From: Sneathiella sp.
GTDB taxonomy: Bacteria; Pseudomonadota; Alphaproteobacteria; Sneathiellales; Sneathiellaceae
Direction of reading: 5' to 3'
Assembly: GCF_002694385.1 (NCBI RefSeq)
Contig: NZ_NZMB01000005.1
Coordinates: 392,283 to 456,282, forward strand
DNA length: 64,000 bases
Both the position numbers and the translations under genes were made by a program. The notes beneath the pieces are model-generated. The model ran no database searches. It was not told where the DNA came from and was given only the letters and a program-made list of their open reading frames with translations. Below, piece by piece: positions 1 through 8,858 of this stretch (within the stretch, counting starts at the first letter, position 1; each line of letters starts with the position of its first letter).

Positions 1-6
1 TAGACA

Positions 7-501
7 ATGGCGAAGCAGAAAAAGCAGCCTGCAAAAATGGCGGAAAACAGGGTCGGGCAGGGCATCGCCCTGTTTTGGGTGATGGTCTTTTCCGGGCTTG
101 GAATTGTATTTATTCCGCCAACCATGCTGATTCTCTTTGCCGGATTGATCCCGAGCCTTGTGGCAATTCTATTGAACACCGGCCGCATTGGCAGCATTGC
201 CACGATGCTTGCTTTCAACCTTGCCGGTATCATCCCGGTTATCGGCATCCTGTGGGATCGGGGCCAGACGTTCAACGAAGCGTTCCGGATGCTGACCGAT
301 GTTTACATGTGGCTGGCCATGTTTGGCGGGGCGGGGCTGGCGGTTTTTCTGTCCTGGGCCGTGCCGATTGTTGTTTTCTCCGCGTCTGAATTGCAGGCGA
401 AGGCGATGATCGCCAAACTTCAAAAGCGGCGCATGAAGCTGGTCGAAGAATGGGGCGGGCAGTTTGTTGCCGATATGAAAGACGGCGCCAGTGGCCGCTG
501 A
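7..501 (+). CDS. Small integral membrane protein, function unknown
   Basis: I do not recognise this 164-residue protein. It begins with a lysine-rich cytoplasmic stretch of about 18 residues. Three or four hydrophobic segments follow (about residues 19-38, 40-56, 62-82 and 98-125), then a basic, charged C-terminal tail of about 35 residues that looks helical and cytosolic. An in-frame stop lies at the first three bases of the window, so the start is at 7 or later. An internal ATG at 37 is the alternative. It stands alone, 111 bases before the next gene. That it is a membrane protein is seen directly; a role cannot be given. Confidence 0.7.
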   Translation: MAKQKKQPAKMAENRVGQGIALFWVMVFSGLGIVFIPPTMLILFAGLIPSLVAILLNTGRIGSIATMLAFNLAGIIPVIGILWDRGQTFNEAFRMLTDVYMWLAMFGGAGLAVFLSWAVPIVVFSASELQAKAMIAKLQKRRMKLVEEWGGQFVADMKDGASGR

Positions 502-612
502 TCGCCATTATCAAAGCATTCTCGCCATTCGAACTTTCTATAACGGCTGGCGCATTGGGCCGCATTTCGGCATAGTGCGGGGCACGAACAAATCATAAAA
601 AAGGAATAAAGA

Positions 613-972
613 ATGACAGGCCATGTCTACTGGATCTACGAGCTGGAGATCAAATCCGGGCAGTATGAAAAATTCGCCGCTTTGAAAGATGAAATGATCG
701 CGGCAACGAAAGCGGATGAACCGGGCACACTCAATTATGAATGGTCGGTGAATGAGGACAAGACGGTCTGTCATGTATTGGAGCGATTTGAAAATTCCGA
801 TGCGGCACTTGTTCACATGGGCAATTTCGGCAAGAAATTCGCGGCCCGTTTTCTGGAAGTGCTGACGCCAAAAGTCATGACCCTCTATGGCGATCCGTCA
901 GAGAAGGTGCTGGGTGCGCTGGCCCGGGTCGGGGCGGTGCAGATGCCCTCTGTCGGCGGGTTCTCACGCTAA
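613..972 (+). CDS. Antibiotic biosynthesis monooxygenase (ABM) domain protein, YgiN-like
   Basis: This is a 119-residue single-domain protein of the dimeric alpha+beta barrel ABM/quinol monooxygenase type. The N-terminal strand (YWIYELEIKSGQ), the helix that follows and the motif GTLNYEWS near residue 35 are typical. The central FENSDAALVHMG segment matches the second helix of the fold. Members are cofactor-free oxygenases or small-molecule binding proteins acting in the cytosol. The substrate cannot be read from sequence. A good Shine-Dalgarno AAGGAA lies 7-8 bases before the ATG. It ends in a terminator shared with rpoH. The C-terminal tail of about 20 residues extends beyond the usual ~100-residue family length. 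Confidence 0.8.
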   Translation: MTGHVYWIYELEIKSGQYEKFAALKDEMIAATKADEPGTLNYEWSVNEDKTVCHVLERFENSDAALVHMGNFGKKFAARFLEVLTPKVMTLYGDPSEKVLGALARVGAVQMPSVGGFSR

Positions 973-991
973 CCCCTTCTGAGGGAACAAA

Positions 992-1022
992 AAAAGGCGC
1001 CTGAGATAATCCGGCGCCTTTT
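992..1022. terminator. Bidirectional rho-independent terminator between the ABM gene and rpoH
   Basis: Arms AAAAGGCGCC and GGCGCCTTTT form a perfect 10-bp stem with an 11-base loop. The A- and T-tracts make it work in either direction. It separates the convergent ABM gene and rpoH. Confidence 0.85.
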
Positions 1023-1042
1023 GCTGTTGGTTGATATGTGGA

Positions 1043-1921
1043 TCAGCCGATCCGTTCTTCCAGGACTTTTGCCTTCATGGCCCGTTGCAGCTTTTCAAAG
1101 GCGCGCACTTCGATCTGGCGCACCCTCTCGCGGCTGATGTCATAATGCTGGCTCAGCTCTTCGAGTGTGAGTGGTTCATCGCGTAGCCGCCGTTCGGTGA
1201 GAATATGCTTCTCCCGCTCGTTCAGGACATCCATGGCCTTTTCCAGCATGGTGCGACGGCGCTTCAGCTCTTCATTCTCCGCATAAACGGTTTCCTGGTT
1301 CGGGCTGTCATCTTCCAGCCAATCCATCCATTCGCCTTCACTTTCGGCGCGCATGGGGGCGTTGAGGCTATGATCCGGCGCCGTCAGGCGGCGGTTCATG
1401 CTGACCACTTCCTCCTCGGTCACGCCGAGTTTTTTCGAAATGGTCTTGACCTGATCGGCCGTCATGTCGCCTTCGTCAATGGCCTCAATCTGCCCCTTGA
1501 TCTTGCGCAGGTTGAAGAACAGCTTTTTCTGGGCGGCGGTCGTCCCCATTTTAACGAGCGACCAAGTGCGCAGGATATATTCCTGAATAGCGGCGCGGAT
1601 CCACCACATGGCGTAGGTGGACAGGCGAAAGCCCTTCTCGGGTTCAAATCGCTTGACCGCCTGCATCATGCCGACATTGCCTTCGGAAATCAGCTCGGCA
1701 ATCGGCAGGCCATAGCCGCGATAACCCATGGCGATCTTTGCCACAAGGCGCAGATGGCTTGTCACCATCTTGTGCGCGGCATCGGTATCGCCGTGATCTT
1801 TCCAGGCCTTGGCCAGCATGTATTCTTCGTCCGCTTCCAACATAGGAAATTTGCGGATTTCCTGCAGGTAGCGGGACAGGCCGCCTTCCGGCGTCAATAC
1901 GGGTAAGGATGATATGCTCAT
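1043..1921 (-). CDS. rpoH: RNA polymerase heat-shock sigma factor RpoH (sigma-32)
   Basis: This 292-residue sigma-70 family factor has region 1.2 at about 15-33, region 2 at about 50-120 (the NVGMMQAVKRFEPEKGFRLS core, then the tryptophan-containing -10 recognition helix), and a region 4 helix-turn-helix at about 240-285 ending in RERVRQIE. The RpoH box is visible at about 130-141 (QKKLFFNLRKIK), which distinguishes it from RpoD and stationary-phase sigmas. It directs core polymerase to heat-shock promoters. Start ATG has a GAGAGGG element just upstream on the minus strand. The 113 bases before it, shared with the rluD 3' end, must hold its promoter. Alphaproteobacteria often carry two rpoH copies; only one is here. 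Confidence 0.95.
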   Translation of the reverse strand: MSISSLPVLTPEGGLSRYLQEIRKFPMLEADEEYMLAKAWKDHGDTDAAHKMVTSHLRLVAKIAMGYRGYGLPIAELISEGNVGMMQAVKRFEPEKGFRLSTYAMWWIRAAIQEYILRTWSLVKMGTTAAQKKLFFNLRKIKGQIEAIDEGDMTADQVKTISKKLGVTEEEVVSMNRRLTAPDHSLNAPMRAESEGEWMDWLEDDSPNQETVYAENEELKRRRTMLEKAMDVLNEREKHILTERRLRDEPLTLEELSQHYDISRERVRQIEVRAFEKLQRAMKAKVLEERIG

Positions 1922-2034
1922 ATTCAGGACCCTCTCTCTTTCTGGCGCCTGTCTTTCGTCATTCAGGATGCCCGAAAAACAAGCCCGACAAACTCCTGTC
2001 TAGGGGATAATCATGGCGATTTGATGTTGTCGTT

Positions 2035-3006
2035 CTAACCCCTCAGCGCCGCGATCAACTCCCTCAGATCAGATGGTAAATCTACCTCAAACTTCAAGGG
2101 CTTGTCTGTGACGGGGTGCACAAATCCGAGGGTTTCGGCATGCAGCGCCTGGCGGGAGAAAGCGAGGATCACCGCCTGACGGGATTCCTCAAGGGAGCTG
2201 ACGCGGCTTTTTTTCTGGCGGCTGTAGAGTGGATCGCCAAGCAGCGGATGGCCGATATGAGCCATATGAACGCGAATCTGGTGGGTGCGCCCGGTCTCCA
2301 GTTCACAGGTGACAAGAGCCGCGATGTCGGAGAAATTTTCTTCCAGCCGATAGCGGGTGAGGGCGGGTTTCCCGCCTTTTGTGACCATTGCCATGCGTTT
2401 GCGGTTATGCGGGTCGCGGCCAATGCTGCCTTCAATCTCTCCCGTTGGCGGGTAAAGGCGGCCCCACACCACGGCCTTGTAGCGCCGTTCGATATCATGG
2501 GCGGCAAACAGGGCGGCCAGGCCCTGATGCGCGGCGTCATTCTTCGCCGCCACGAGAAGACCGCTGGTCTCCTTGTCGATCCTGTGGACAATTCCGGGCC
2601 GTTTTACCCCGCCGATACCGGACAGGCTGTCGCGGCAGTGATGCAGCAGGGCATTGACCAACGTGCCGGACCAGTTTCCCGCCGCCGGATGCACCACCAT
2701 GCCGGCGGGTTTGTTGACAACGATCAGATGCTCATCCTCAAACAGGATTTCGAGGGGAATATCCTCGGGTTCCGGATCGCCTTCCGCCGCTTCCGGGAGG
2801 TGAATTTCATAGGACTCTCCCGGTTGCACCCGACGGGACGGATCGGTGACGGCGACGCCCGCAAGGGTGACCATACCCCCCTTAATCAGCGGCTTGATGC
2901 GGCTTCTGGAAACATCCGGCAGCGCGTCCGCCAGCAGCCGGTCGAGGCGCGCACCGCGAACGTCTTCTGAAACTTCAACTTGATGTAACCCCGCATTGAA
3001 TGGCAT
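2035..3006 (-). CDS. rluD: 23S rRNA pseudouridine synthase RluD (RluA family)
   Basis: It isomerises uridines in 23S rRNA helix 69 during ribosome assembly. Residues 17-65 form an S4-like RNA-binding domain. The catalytic domain carries the RluA signature HRIDKETSG at 141-149, with the catalytic Asp at 144, and ends with the GRTHQIRVHMAHIGHPLLGDPLY block. Length 323 matches RluD, and the S4 domain argues against the shorter RluA and RluC types. It lies upstream of rpoH in the same orientation, 113 bases away, and divergent from the small membrane protein gene whose start is only about 40 bases off. Which uridines are modified is inferred from family. Confidence 0.9.
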   Translation of the reverse strand: MPFNAGLHQVEVSEDVRGARLDRLLADALPDVSRSRIKPLIKGGMVTLAGVAVTDPSRRVQPGESYEIHLPEAAEGDPEPEDIPLEILFEDEHLIVVNKPAGMVVHPAAGNWSGTLVNALLHHCRDSLSGIGGVKRPGIVHRIDKETSGLLVAAKNDAAHQGLAALFAAHDIERRYKAVVWGRLYPPTGEIEGSIGRDPHNRKRMAMVTKGGKPALTRYRLEENFSDIAALVTCELETGRTHQIRVHMAHIGHPLLGDPLYSRQKKSRVSSLEESRQAVILAFSRQALHAETLGFVHPVTDKPLKFEVDLPSDLRELIAALRG

Positions 3007-3048
3007 ACACAGGAACCAGTGTTATTTGCAATCGCCCAAGGTGCCGTC

Positions 3049-3453
3049 ATGACAGATGAACCGGACTATGAACCCGGCCCGAATCTTACCCTGCTGAAAT
3101 GGATTGTCGGGATTCTCGGCTTTCTGATCATCCTGTTTGTCGGCATTATCGGGGTTACGTTATATATGCGGATAACGGGATCGAAAAGCGCTAATCCGCC
3201 CGCCACGGCGGAGGAAAGCCGTCCGGCCCCCGCAACCGTGGTTGAGGGGAGCGGTCTTGTCCCGTTGTCCGGCTTCGGCGATGTCGCTATCACGTTGCCC
3301 GAGGATATGGATGTAATCAGCCTTTCCTCCGATGGGGCGAGGATGTTCCTGACCCTTGGAACCGAAGGTACCGCGCGGCGCATACTTGTCTATTCATTGG
3401 CCGACGGGCGGGAACTTGGCAGATTTATCCTCGACCGGGCAGTCGTTGAGTAG
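3049..3453 (+). CDS. Small membrane-anchored protein, DUF6476-like
   Basis: This 134-residue protein has a short acidic N-terminus, one transmembrane helix at about residues 18-42, a Pro/Ala-rich linker and a small C-terminal domain (about 80-134) that looks like a beta-rich sensor or carrier fold. The layout and the position divergent from rluD match an alphaproteobacterial family I know as DUF6476; no function is known. I chose the ATG at 3049 with AAGG eight bases upstream. An in-frame GTG at 3019 is possible but has no ribosome site. Confidence 0.75.
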   Translation: MTDEPDYEPGPNLTLLKWIVGILGFLIILFVGIIGVTLYMRITGSKSANPPATAEESRPAPATVVEGSGLVPLSGFGDVAITLPEDMDVISLSSDGARMFLTLGTEGTARRILVYSLADGRELGRFILDRAVVE

Positions 3454-3498
3454 CGCAGCCTGTGATTTTCACAGACCCGGAAAAAGGGAGCTCAACAG

Positions 3499-4539
3499 GT
3501 GTTGAAAAACGGAATGCCCGTCAATTTCGCCAGTGACAATGCGGCGCCGGTCGCGCCGAAAATCATGGCGGCACTGCAACGGGCGAACAACGGGGCGGCT
3601 CCCAGCTACGGTCATGATGGCCTGACCCGGCAAGTGGAGGACAAACTTCGCGATCTCTTTGAATGCGACCTCAGGGCTTTTCCCGTAGCGACGGGGACCG
3701 CCGCCAATGTGCTTGGTATCAGCAGCTTCTCGCCGCCCTATGGCGCGGTTTTCTGCCATCCCCTTGCCCATATCGATAATGATGAATGCGGCGCGCCGGA
3801 GTTTTATACAGGCGGAGCGAAACTTGTGCCGGTGGCTGGTGCGGATGGCAAGATTGATCCGCGGGCGCTGGAAGAGGCTGTTCTGGAAGGCGGGGGCTCC
3901 GTTCATCATGTGATGCCATCGGTCATTTCCATCACGCAGGCGACGGAATGCGGGAGTGTCTATCGCCCGGATGAGATTGCCGAAATCGGTATTCTGGCGC
4001 AGAAGCATGGCCTTGCCTTGCAGATGGATGGCGCGCGTTTTGCCAATGCGCTGGCGTTTCTGAACTGCCATCCTGCTGATATCACCTGGCGGGTCGGGGT
4101 CGATGTTTTATCCTTCGGGGCGACCAAGAACGGCGCCATGGGGGTGGAGGCCGTGGTATTTTTCAATATGGAGAAGGCGAGAGAGTTCGAATTTCGCCGC
4201 AAGAGAAGCGCGCATCTCTTCTCGAAAATGCGCTATCTGTCGGCACAGCTTGATGCCTATCTCGAAGCTGAATACTGGCGGGAACTGGCCACCAATGCGA
4301 ACCGGATGGCAGAACGCCTTGCCGATGGCATTCGCGGTATTCCGGGCGCGACGATCTGCTATCCGGTGGAGGCCAACATCATCTTTGCAAAGCTGCCCGA
4401 AGCGGCTCTGGAATGTCTCGCGGTTTCCAACATTCTCTATCACCGCCGCGCCAATGATACGGATGGGAAAATTCGTCTTGTCACATCCTGGAACACGACG
4501 GAGCAGGATATTGACGCTCTCCTCAATGTGATCTCCTGA
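3499..4539 (+). CDS. ltaE: Low-specificity L-threonine aldolase (beta-eliminating lyase family)
   Basis: A PLP enzyme of fold type I, 346 residues, expected to cleave L-threonine or L-allo-threonine into glycine and acetaldehyde in the cytosol. The N-terminal FASDN motif (about 10-14) and SYGHDG (about 35-40) are family landmarks. The QMDGAR motif near 174 supplies the cofactor Asp, and SFGATKNGAMG near 205-215 carries the Schiff-base lysine. The start is a GTG with AGGGAG eight bases upstream; an in-frame ATG at 3514 is the alternative. It lies 45 bases after the small membrane protein gene, perhaps co-transcribed. Related beta-hydroxy-amino-acid aldolases are possible substrate variants. 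Confidence 0.85.
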   Translation: MLKNGMPVNFASDNAAPVAPKIMAALQRANNGAAPSYGHDGLTRQVEDKLRDLFECDLRAFPVATGTAANVLGISSFSPPYGAVFCHPLAHIDNDECGAPEFYTGGAKLVPVAGADGKIDPRALEEAVLEGGGSVHHVMPSVISITQATECGSVYRPDEIAEIGILAQKHGLALQMDGARFANALAFLNCHPADITWRVGVDVLSFGATKNGAMGVEAVVFFNMEKAREFEFRRKRSAHLFSKMRYLSAQLDAYLEAEYWRELATNANRMAERLADGIRGIPGATICYPVEANIIFAKLPEAALECLAVSNILYHRRANDTDGKIRLVTSWNTTEQDIDALLNVIS

Positions 4540-4657
4540 CGCGCGTTATTCCCGGAATTTTATCTCCCGAGATTTGATTTTACCGCCATCCCCCGTTATT
4601 GATGAGTGGAATTTGGCGGCTGTTTGCCGCCGTTTGAATGTATAGGGCTGATAAAAA

Positions 4658-5848
4658 GTGCAGAATATAAACGATTTATGGGAAATTGTTAAAGAAGTCT
4701 GGAAAGAGGGTTATGCGGGGTTCGACTTCAGTTCCCTGATCATCGCTCTCGGAATCATCGCGCTGACCTTACTCATTCGCGGTATCTTCACCCGCTTTGC
4801 CATCAACCGGGCGCTGGCCTATGCGTCACGGTCGAGTAACCGGATTGACGATGCGCTGATCCTGTCCATGAAGGAACCGATCCGCTTCATTCCTATTGTG
4901 ATCGGTGTTTATTTTGCGCTGTCTGTAGCGGATTTTTCCGATGATCCGGATTTTACGGCATTCATCGGGCGGATTGTCCGTTCCCTTATTGTTTTTAATA
5001 TTTTCTGGGCGCTTTACGCCGCCATCTCGCCGATGACGTTTCTGCTGGGCAAGCTGGAGCGGATATTTTCCGCCGAGATGGTGGGGTTTCTGGTCAAGAT
5101 CATGAAGGGGATTGTCATCGGTCTTGGAGGGGCGACGGTGCTGCAACTCTGGGGCATCCAGGTCGGGCCGATCATTGCCGGTTTCGGTATTGTTGGTGTT
5201 GCCGTGGCCCTTGGCGCCCAGGATCTTTTCAAAAACCTGATCAGCGGCTTTCTGATTCTCGCGGAAAAGCGCTTCAAGGTGGGCGACTGGGTGCTTGTCG
5301 ATAGCGTGGTCGAGGGCACGGTTGAGAAGATCGGCTTCCGCTCGACTGTTATCCGACGGTTTGACAAGGCGTTGACCATTGTCCCGAATGCGACCTTCGC
5401 TGACAAGGCTGTTACCAACTTTTCCGAAATGACCTATCGGCGCATTTACTGGAAAATCGGCGTTGAATATTCCACCTCCGTTGCACAGCTTCAGGAGATT
5501 ACCGGGAAGATCGGCAGTTATCTTGCGGACAATCGGGATTTCGCCCAGCCGGGAGAGGCGTTGCAGTTTGTCTATACCGACAGCTTTAACGACAGCAGCA
5601 TCGATATCATGATCTATTGCTTCACGCGGACAACCAACTGGGGTGAATGGTTGCAGATCAAGCAGGATTTTGCCTATGCGATCAAGGGCATTGTTGAGCA
5701 GGCGGGAACCGGCTTCGCCTTTCCGTCTGTCTCTGTCTATCGGGGTATTGGCGGGGCGGAACCCGACCCATTTGTGCCGCCTGCCGATTTCAAGGAGGGG
5801 CAGCGAGGCCCGCTTGCCGTTGGGGACGGGCCGAGTGACGTGACCTGA
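4658..5848 (+). CDS. Mechanosensitive ion channel, MscS family
   Basis: This 396-residue inner-membrane channel would open under membrane tension and protect against hypo-osmotic shock. The N-terminal half has about four hydrophobic segments (around 22-42, 75-95, 105-125 and 145-165). Next comes the glycine/alanine-rich pore helix (GFGIVGVAVALGAQDLFKN, about 173-191) and the MscS beta domain (RFKVGDWV ... VEKIGFRSTVIR). The C-terminal domain (about 260-370) is the cytosolic vestibule. The proline-rich tail is not conserved. The start is a GTG with only a weak ribosome site; no better one in frame is near. It converges on tusA with 8 bases between stops. Confidence 0.9.
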   Translation: MQNINDLWEIVKEVWKEGYAGFDFSSLIIALGIIALTLLIRGIFTRFAINRALAYASRSSNRIDDALILSMKEPIRFIPIVIGVYFALSVADFSDDPDFTAFIGRIVRSLIVFNIFWALYAAISPMTFLLGKLERIFSAEMVGFLVKIMKGIVIGLGGATVLQLWGIQVGPIIAGFGIVGVAVALGAQDLFKNLISGFLILAEKRFKVGDWVLVDSVVEGTVEKIGFRSTVIRRFDKALTIVPNATFADKAVTNFSEMTYRRIYWKIGVEYSTSVAQLQEITGKIGSYLADNRDFAQPGEALQFVYTDSFNDSSIDIMIYCFTRTTNWGEWLQIKQDFAYAIKGIVEQAGTGFAFPSVSVYRGIGGAEPDPFVPPADFKEGQRGPLAVGDGPSDVT

Positions 5849-5856
5849 TGTGGTGA

Positions 5857-6096
5857 TCAGCCCGTCACGTTCTTGATGATGATATACTCGAATTTTCCGT
5901 CATTTTCTGACGCTTTTTCAAGCAGATAGCCGGTGACATTGCAAAAGTGACGGAAGTCGATGACGGACGCCGGATCGGTGGCAATAACACGCAGCCGGGC
6001 ACCTGGCGCAAGGTCGCGCAGCGTCTTTTTTGCACGCAGCACAGGCAGCGGGCATTGCAGGCCGGATGTATCAAGGAAATGGAGCTGGTCCGTCAT
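5857..6096 (-). CDS. tusA: TusA/SirA-family sulfurtransferase
   Basis: A 79-residue sulfur carrier. Family members bind persulfide on a single Cys and pass it to tRNA thiolation, molybdenum cofactor or other sulfur pathways. The signature CPLPVLRAKK starts at Cys15, and the second half (VIATDPASVIDFRHFC) matches the alpha/beta two-layer fold. There is a second Cys near residue 52. It stands alone between mscS (convergent) and the degenerate GGDEF/EAL gene (divergent, 168 bases). No Tus partner genes are nearby, so the acceptor is unknown. Confidence 0.88.
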   Translation of the reverse strand: MTDQLHFLDTSGLQCPLPVLRAKKTLRDLAPGARLRVIATDPASVIDFRHFCNVTGYLLEKASENDGKFEYIIIKNVTG

Positions 6097-6264
6097 CGCG
6101 CCCTTTTACGGATTTTTATCTGTCAGGTTTGCGGCAAGATAGCTCTCCGGTTCGCGCTGCGCAATTGCTGATTTCTGCCATTTTATAATTAGACCACATG
6201 TCTGATTAACGATTTATATACTCTGATCTGCGATTATGATGCGCGAAAACACTCCCATTGGAAT

Positions 6265-7593
6265 GTGGATTGGATGGTTGTAGCGAAAGACATGGGACGG
6301 GCCGACAGTGGTTCGGAAGATACGGCGCAAATCAGCCCCGATTTCTACAATCAGGGCCGCCGGACCGGCGATGTAAAGCCTTATCCTGCTGCCCGCGAAG
6401 TGAAGCATTACGAAATTGGCGAAGCGACAAGCTTTCTGCGCCCCTTCGGAAAAACCTATCGGGAAGCCCTTGAAAACCTTGTTACCGGCAGCATCCAGAT
6501 CATCGGGCTTGATGAGGTCAAGACACGCTATAAGGAGCGATGGGGCGAAATCCGTGAAAATATTGTAGAAATCGCCGAATCCTACATTGGCCGCAAGCTG
6601 GGCAGACATGATATTTTCGTGCCGCTGGATGATGGGCATTTTGCGCTGCTGTTTGCTAATGCCTCCCGTCAGGAAGCGTTGCAGCGGTCCCGGGCGATTG
6701 CCAATGATCTGGTCAACAAGCTGTTTGGCGAATTGCCGGGCGGGGAGCTGATTTCCGTCGAGGCGGCGATGCTGACGATTGAGGATTTCGAGGGGCTGGA
6801 CAAAATCCGCTCCCTTGAAGGGCTGGTTTCCTGTTTCCACACGGCCATTCTGAGGGCGCAGGAGCGCGAAACCCGGGAAGTAAAGTTGCGCGAAGCCGAT
6901 GTCGGTATTCGTTTTCGCCCCCTGATCAATCGCCGCAAACGCTTTGTCGGGCTGTATGAGGCGCTGGATGCCAGTCGGGAGGGGGACATCGCCGCGACGG
7001 CGATGCCGGAAGACTTGCGGCAAAGCGGTTCCCACCGGACCCGCGCCGAGCTGGATTGCGTGATCCTGACAGAACTTGGCAATATTATCGAAAAGCTGGA
7101 CATTCAGGGGCGGCGGCCCGCCTTGCTGTTGCCGGTTCGCTTTGAAACGCTGGCAAACAGTTATTTCCGCAGCAAATACGCCCGTCTGTTGGCAACCCTG
7201 CCAAACTATACGGACCGGCATCTGATCCTCAATGTCCAGGATGTGCCGGATGGCGTACCGAACAGCCGTTACCGGCAAATTCTTGGTGCATTGCGACAGC
7301 TCGTTCTGGGATTTGCATTTGAAGTGGATATCCGCTGGAAGGATTTTGCGGCCATTAATGACCTGCCGGTTTTCGCCATTTCACTTGTGGGCCATGAACG
7401 TCTTGATCTGGGGCAAATCTCCGCGTTGTTTACGGCAGCGAAAGAGCAGGGGCTTAAGTGTATCTGGCGATCTCTGGATAATGACGAGCTGGCGCGGGCG
7501 GCTTTTAAAATGCAGGTTGACTATGTGAGCGGGCCGATTTTTGGCAGTGCACAGAACGCGCCGGCAAAACCCTTCTCCCTGCCTGAAAAATAG
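6265..7593 (+). CDS. Degenerate GGDEF-EAL-like protein, probably catalytically inactive
   Basis: This 442-residue cytosolic protein shows a pattern I read as a remodelled GGDEF domain followed by an EAL domain. Residues about 75-190 have the strand-helix layout of GGDEF, but LDDGHFALLF replaces the RxGGDEF loop. From about 211 the segment FRPLINRRKRFVGLYEAL matches the first strand and EAL motif of EAL phosphodiesterases, and VDYVSGPIFG near 417-426 matches the terminal GxxYxQGxxFG. The other metal-binding motifs seem lost: PVRF sits where LSxNLS is expected, WKDF where DDFG is, and CIWRSLD where AEGVE is. Turnover of c-di-GMP is unlikely; a binding or scaffold role is inferred. Start is uncertain: GTG 6265, ATG 6274 or ATG 6291. 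Confidence 0.6.
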   Translation: MDWMVVAKDMGRADSGSEDTAQISPDFYNQGRRTGDVKPYPAAREVKHYEIGEATSFLRPFGKTYREALENLVTGSIQIIGLDEVKTRYKERWGEIRENIVEIAESYIGRKLGRHDIFVPLDDGHFALLFANASRQEALQRSRAIANDLVNKLFGELPGGELISVEAAMLTIEDFEGLDKIRSLEGLVSCFHTAILRAQERETREVKLREADVGIRFRPLINRRKRFVGLYEALDASREGDIAATAMPEDLRQSGSHRTRAELDCVILTELGNIIEKLDIQGRRPALLLPVRFETLANSYFRSKYARLLATLPNYTDRHLILNVQDVPDGVPNSRYRQILGALRQLVLGFAFEVDIRWKDFAAINDLPVFAISLVGHERLDLGQISALFTAAKEQGLKCIWRSLDNDELARAAFKMQVDYVSGPIFGSAQNAPAKPFSLPEK

Positions 7594-7595
7594 TC

Positions 7596-8858
7596 TTATG
7601 CGCGGGTCAGTACCGCGGCCATCTCCACATGGGGAGAGAAGAGAAACTGATCCACCGGTTGTATGGGGCCGAGTTGATATCCGCCGTCGAGAAGTAGGGC
7701 AATATCGCGGGCGAAGGTGACCGGATTGCAGGAAATGGCGACCACAACGGGGATATCGGATTTCGCAATTTCGAGGGCCTGTGCCTTTGCCCCGGCGCGC
7801 GGCGGATCGAACAGTAACCCGTCAAAGGCATTCAGCTCATCTTTCAGAAGCGGTCGCTGGAAGAGATCACGGCATTCCGTCGTGACAGGGCGAATGGCAC
7901 GGTTGGCAGCCATTTGCAGGCCTTTGACAAGCTCCGCATCCCCCTCGACGCCGTGGACAGGGGCAAGGGCGGAAAGCGGCAAGGTGAAGCTGCCGACCCC
8001 GGCGAACAGATCGACAATGCGCTTCGCCTCCCGAAGGGCATCAAGGGCAAAGGCGCCAAGGGCTTCCTCACCAGCTTTGGTTGCCTGCAGGAAGCTGCCG
8101 GGCGGTAGTATGGCAGGAATGCCGCCCAGCCGGACTTCCGCGGGGAGGCGGGCGGCGATCGCTTCGGGCGTATCCTGGGGACGGGCGCGCCAGGCAATCC
8201 GGGCAAGGGATTGTTCCGCAGCAAAGGCGGACAGCATCTCCCGCTTGTCCAGATCCATCGTGAGGTCAGCCGTGATCAGCAGATCGACGCCATTTTCCGT
8301 TTCGGTTGCGAGCAGGCGGGCTTCACTGTTGCGGGGTAGCAGTTCAGGTAGCAGGCTTCGCAGAGGTTTGACGAGGGCGAGCAGGGCGGGGACAATCACC
8401 GGGCAATCTCCGATATCGAAAATCTGGTGGCTGCGGCGCAGATGAAAGCCGACCATGACCCCTTTCTTGCGTTTTGAGGCAATAAATTCCACCCGCCGCC
8501 GACTGCCGGATGGGCTGGTTATTGTTGGCCGGACATGGGCATCTGTTATTCCCGCCCGCTCAAGGCAGTCGAGAATGCGTTGCCGCTTCCATTCTGCGGT
8601 GAAGTCCGGGGAGAGATGCTGCATCGCGCATCCGCCGCACTGGCTGAAATGACGGCAGGATGGTTTGACCCGTTCCGTGCTTTCCTCAAGGATTTCCACG
8701 ATGGTGCAGACATTGCCGTCGCCCTTTACATCTTCGGGGCGCGCTGATACCCGCTCTCCGGGGGCGGTGAAGGGGATATAGTAGGTCTTACCCCGATGGG
8801 TGGCGATGCCATCGCCGCCCGATCCGATATGGCTGATGGTAAGTTCAATTGCCGACAT
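7596..8858 (-). CDS. rlmD: 23S rRNA (uracil-5)-methyltransferase, RlmD/TrmA family
   Basis: A SAM-dependent enzyme of 420 residues that places a C5 methyl group on a uridine, most likely in 23S rRNA. An N-terminal TRAM domain (about 1-55) binds RNA. Cysteines 68, 74, 77 and 152 form the expected 4Fe-4S site. The SAM motif DLFAGVG is at 283-289, DPPRAG at 351-356, the catalytic Cys in SCNP at 377, and the general base Glu at 412. All key residues are present. Its start overlaps the end of tlyA by 14 bases, and its stop lies two bases from that of the convergent upstream neighbour. It is the last gene of the HDAC-like/xseB/ispA/dxs/tlyA run. RlmC-type specificity cannot be excluded. Confidence 0.85.
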   Translation of the reverse strand: MSAIELTISHIGSGGDGIATHRGKTYYIPFTAPGERVSARPEDVKGDGNVCTIVEILEESTERVKPSCRHFSQCGGCAMQHLSPDFTAEWKRQRILDCLERAGITDAHVRPTITSPSGSRRRVEFIASKRKKGVMVGFHLRRSHQIFDIGDCPVIVPALLALVKPLRSLLPELLPRNSEARLLATETENGVDLLITADLTMDLDKREMLSAFAAEQSLARIAWRARPQDTPEAIAARLPAEVRLGGIPAILPPGSFLQATKAGEEALGAFALDALREAKRIVDLFAGVGSFTLPLSALAPVHGVEGDAELVKGLQMAANRAIRPVTTECRDLFQRPLLKDELNAFDGLLFDPPRAGAKAQALEIAKSDIPVVVAISCNPVTFARDIALLLDGGYQLGPIQPVDQFLFSPHVEMAAVLTRA

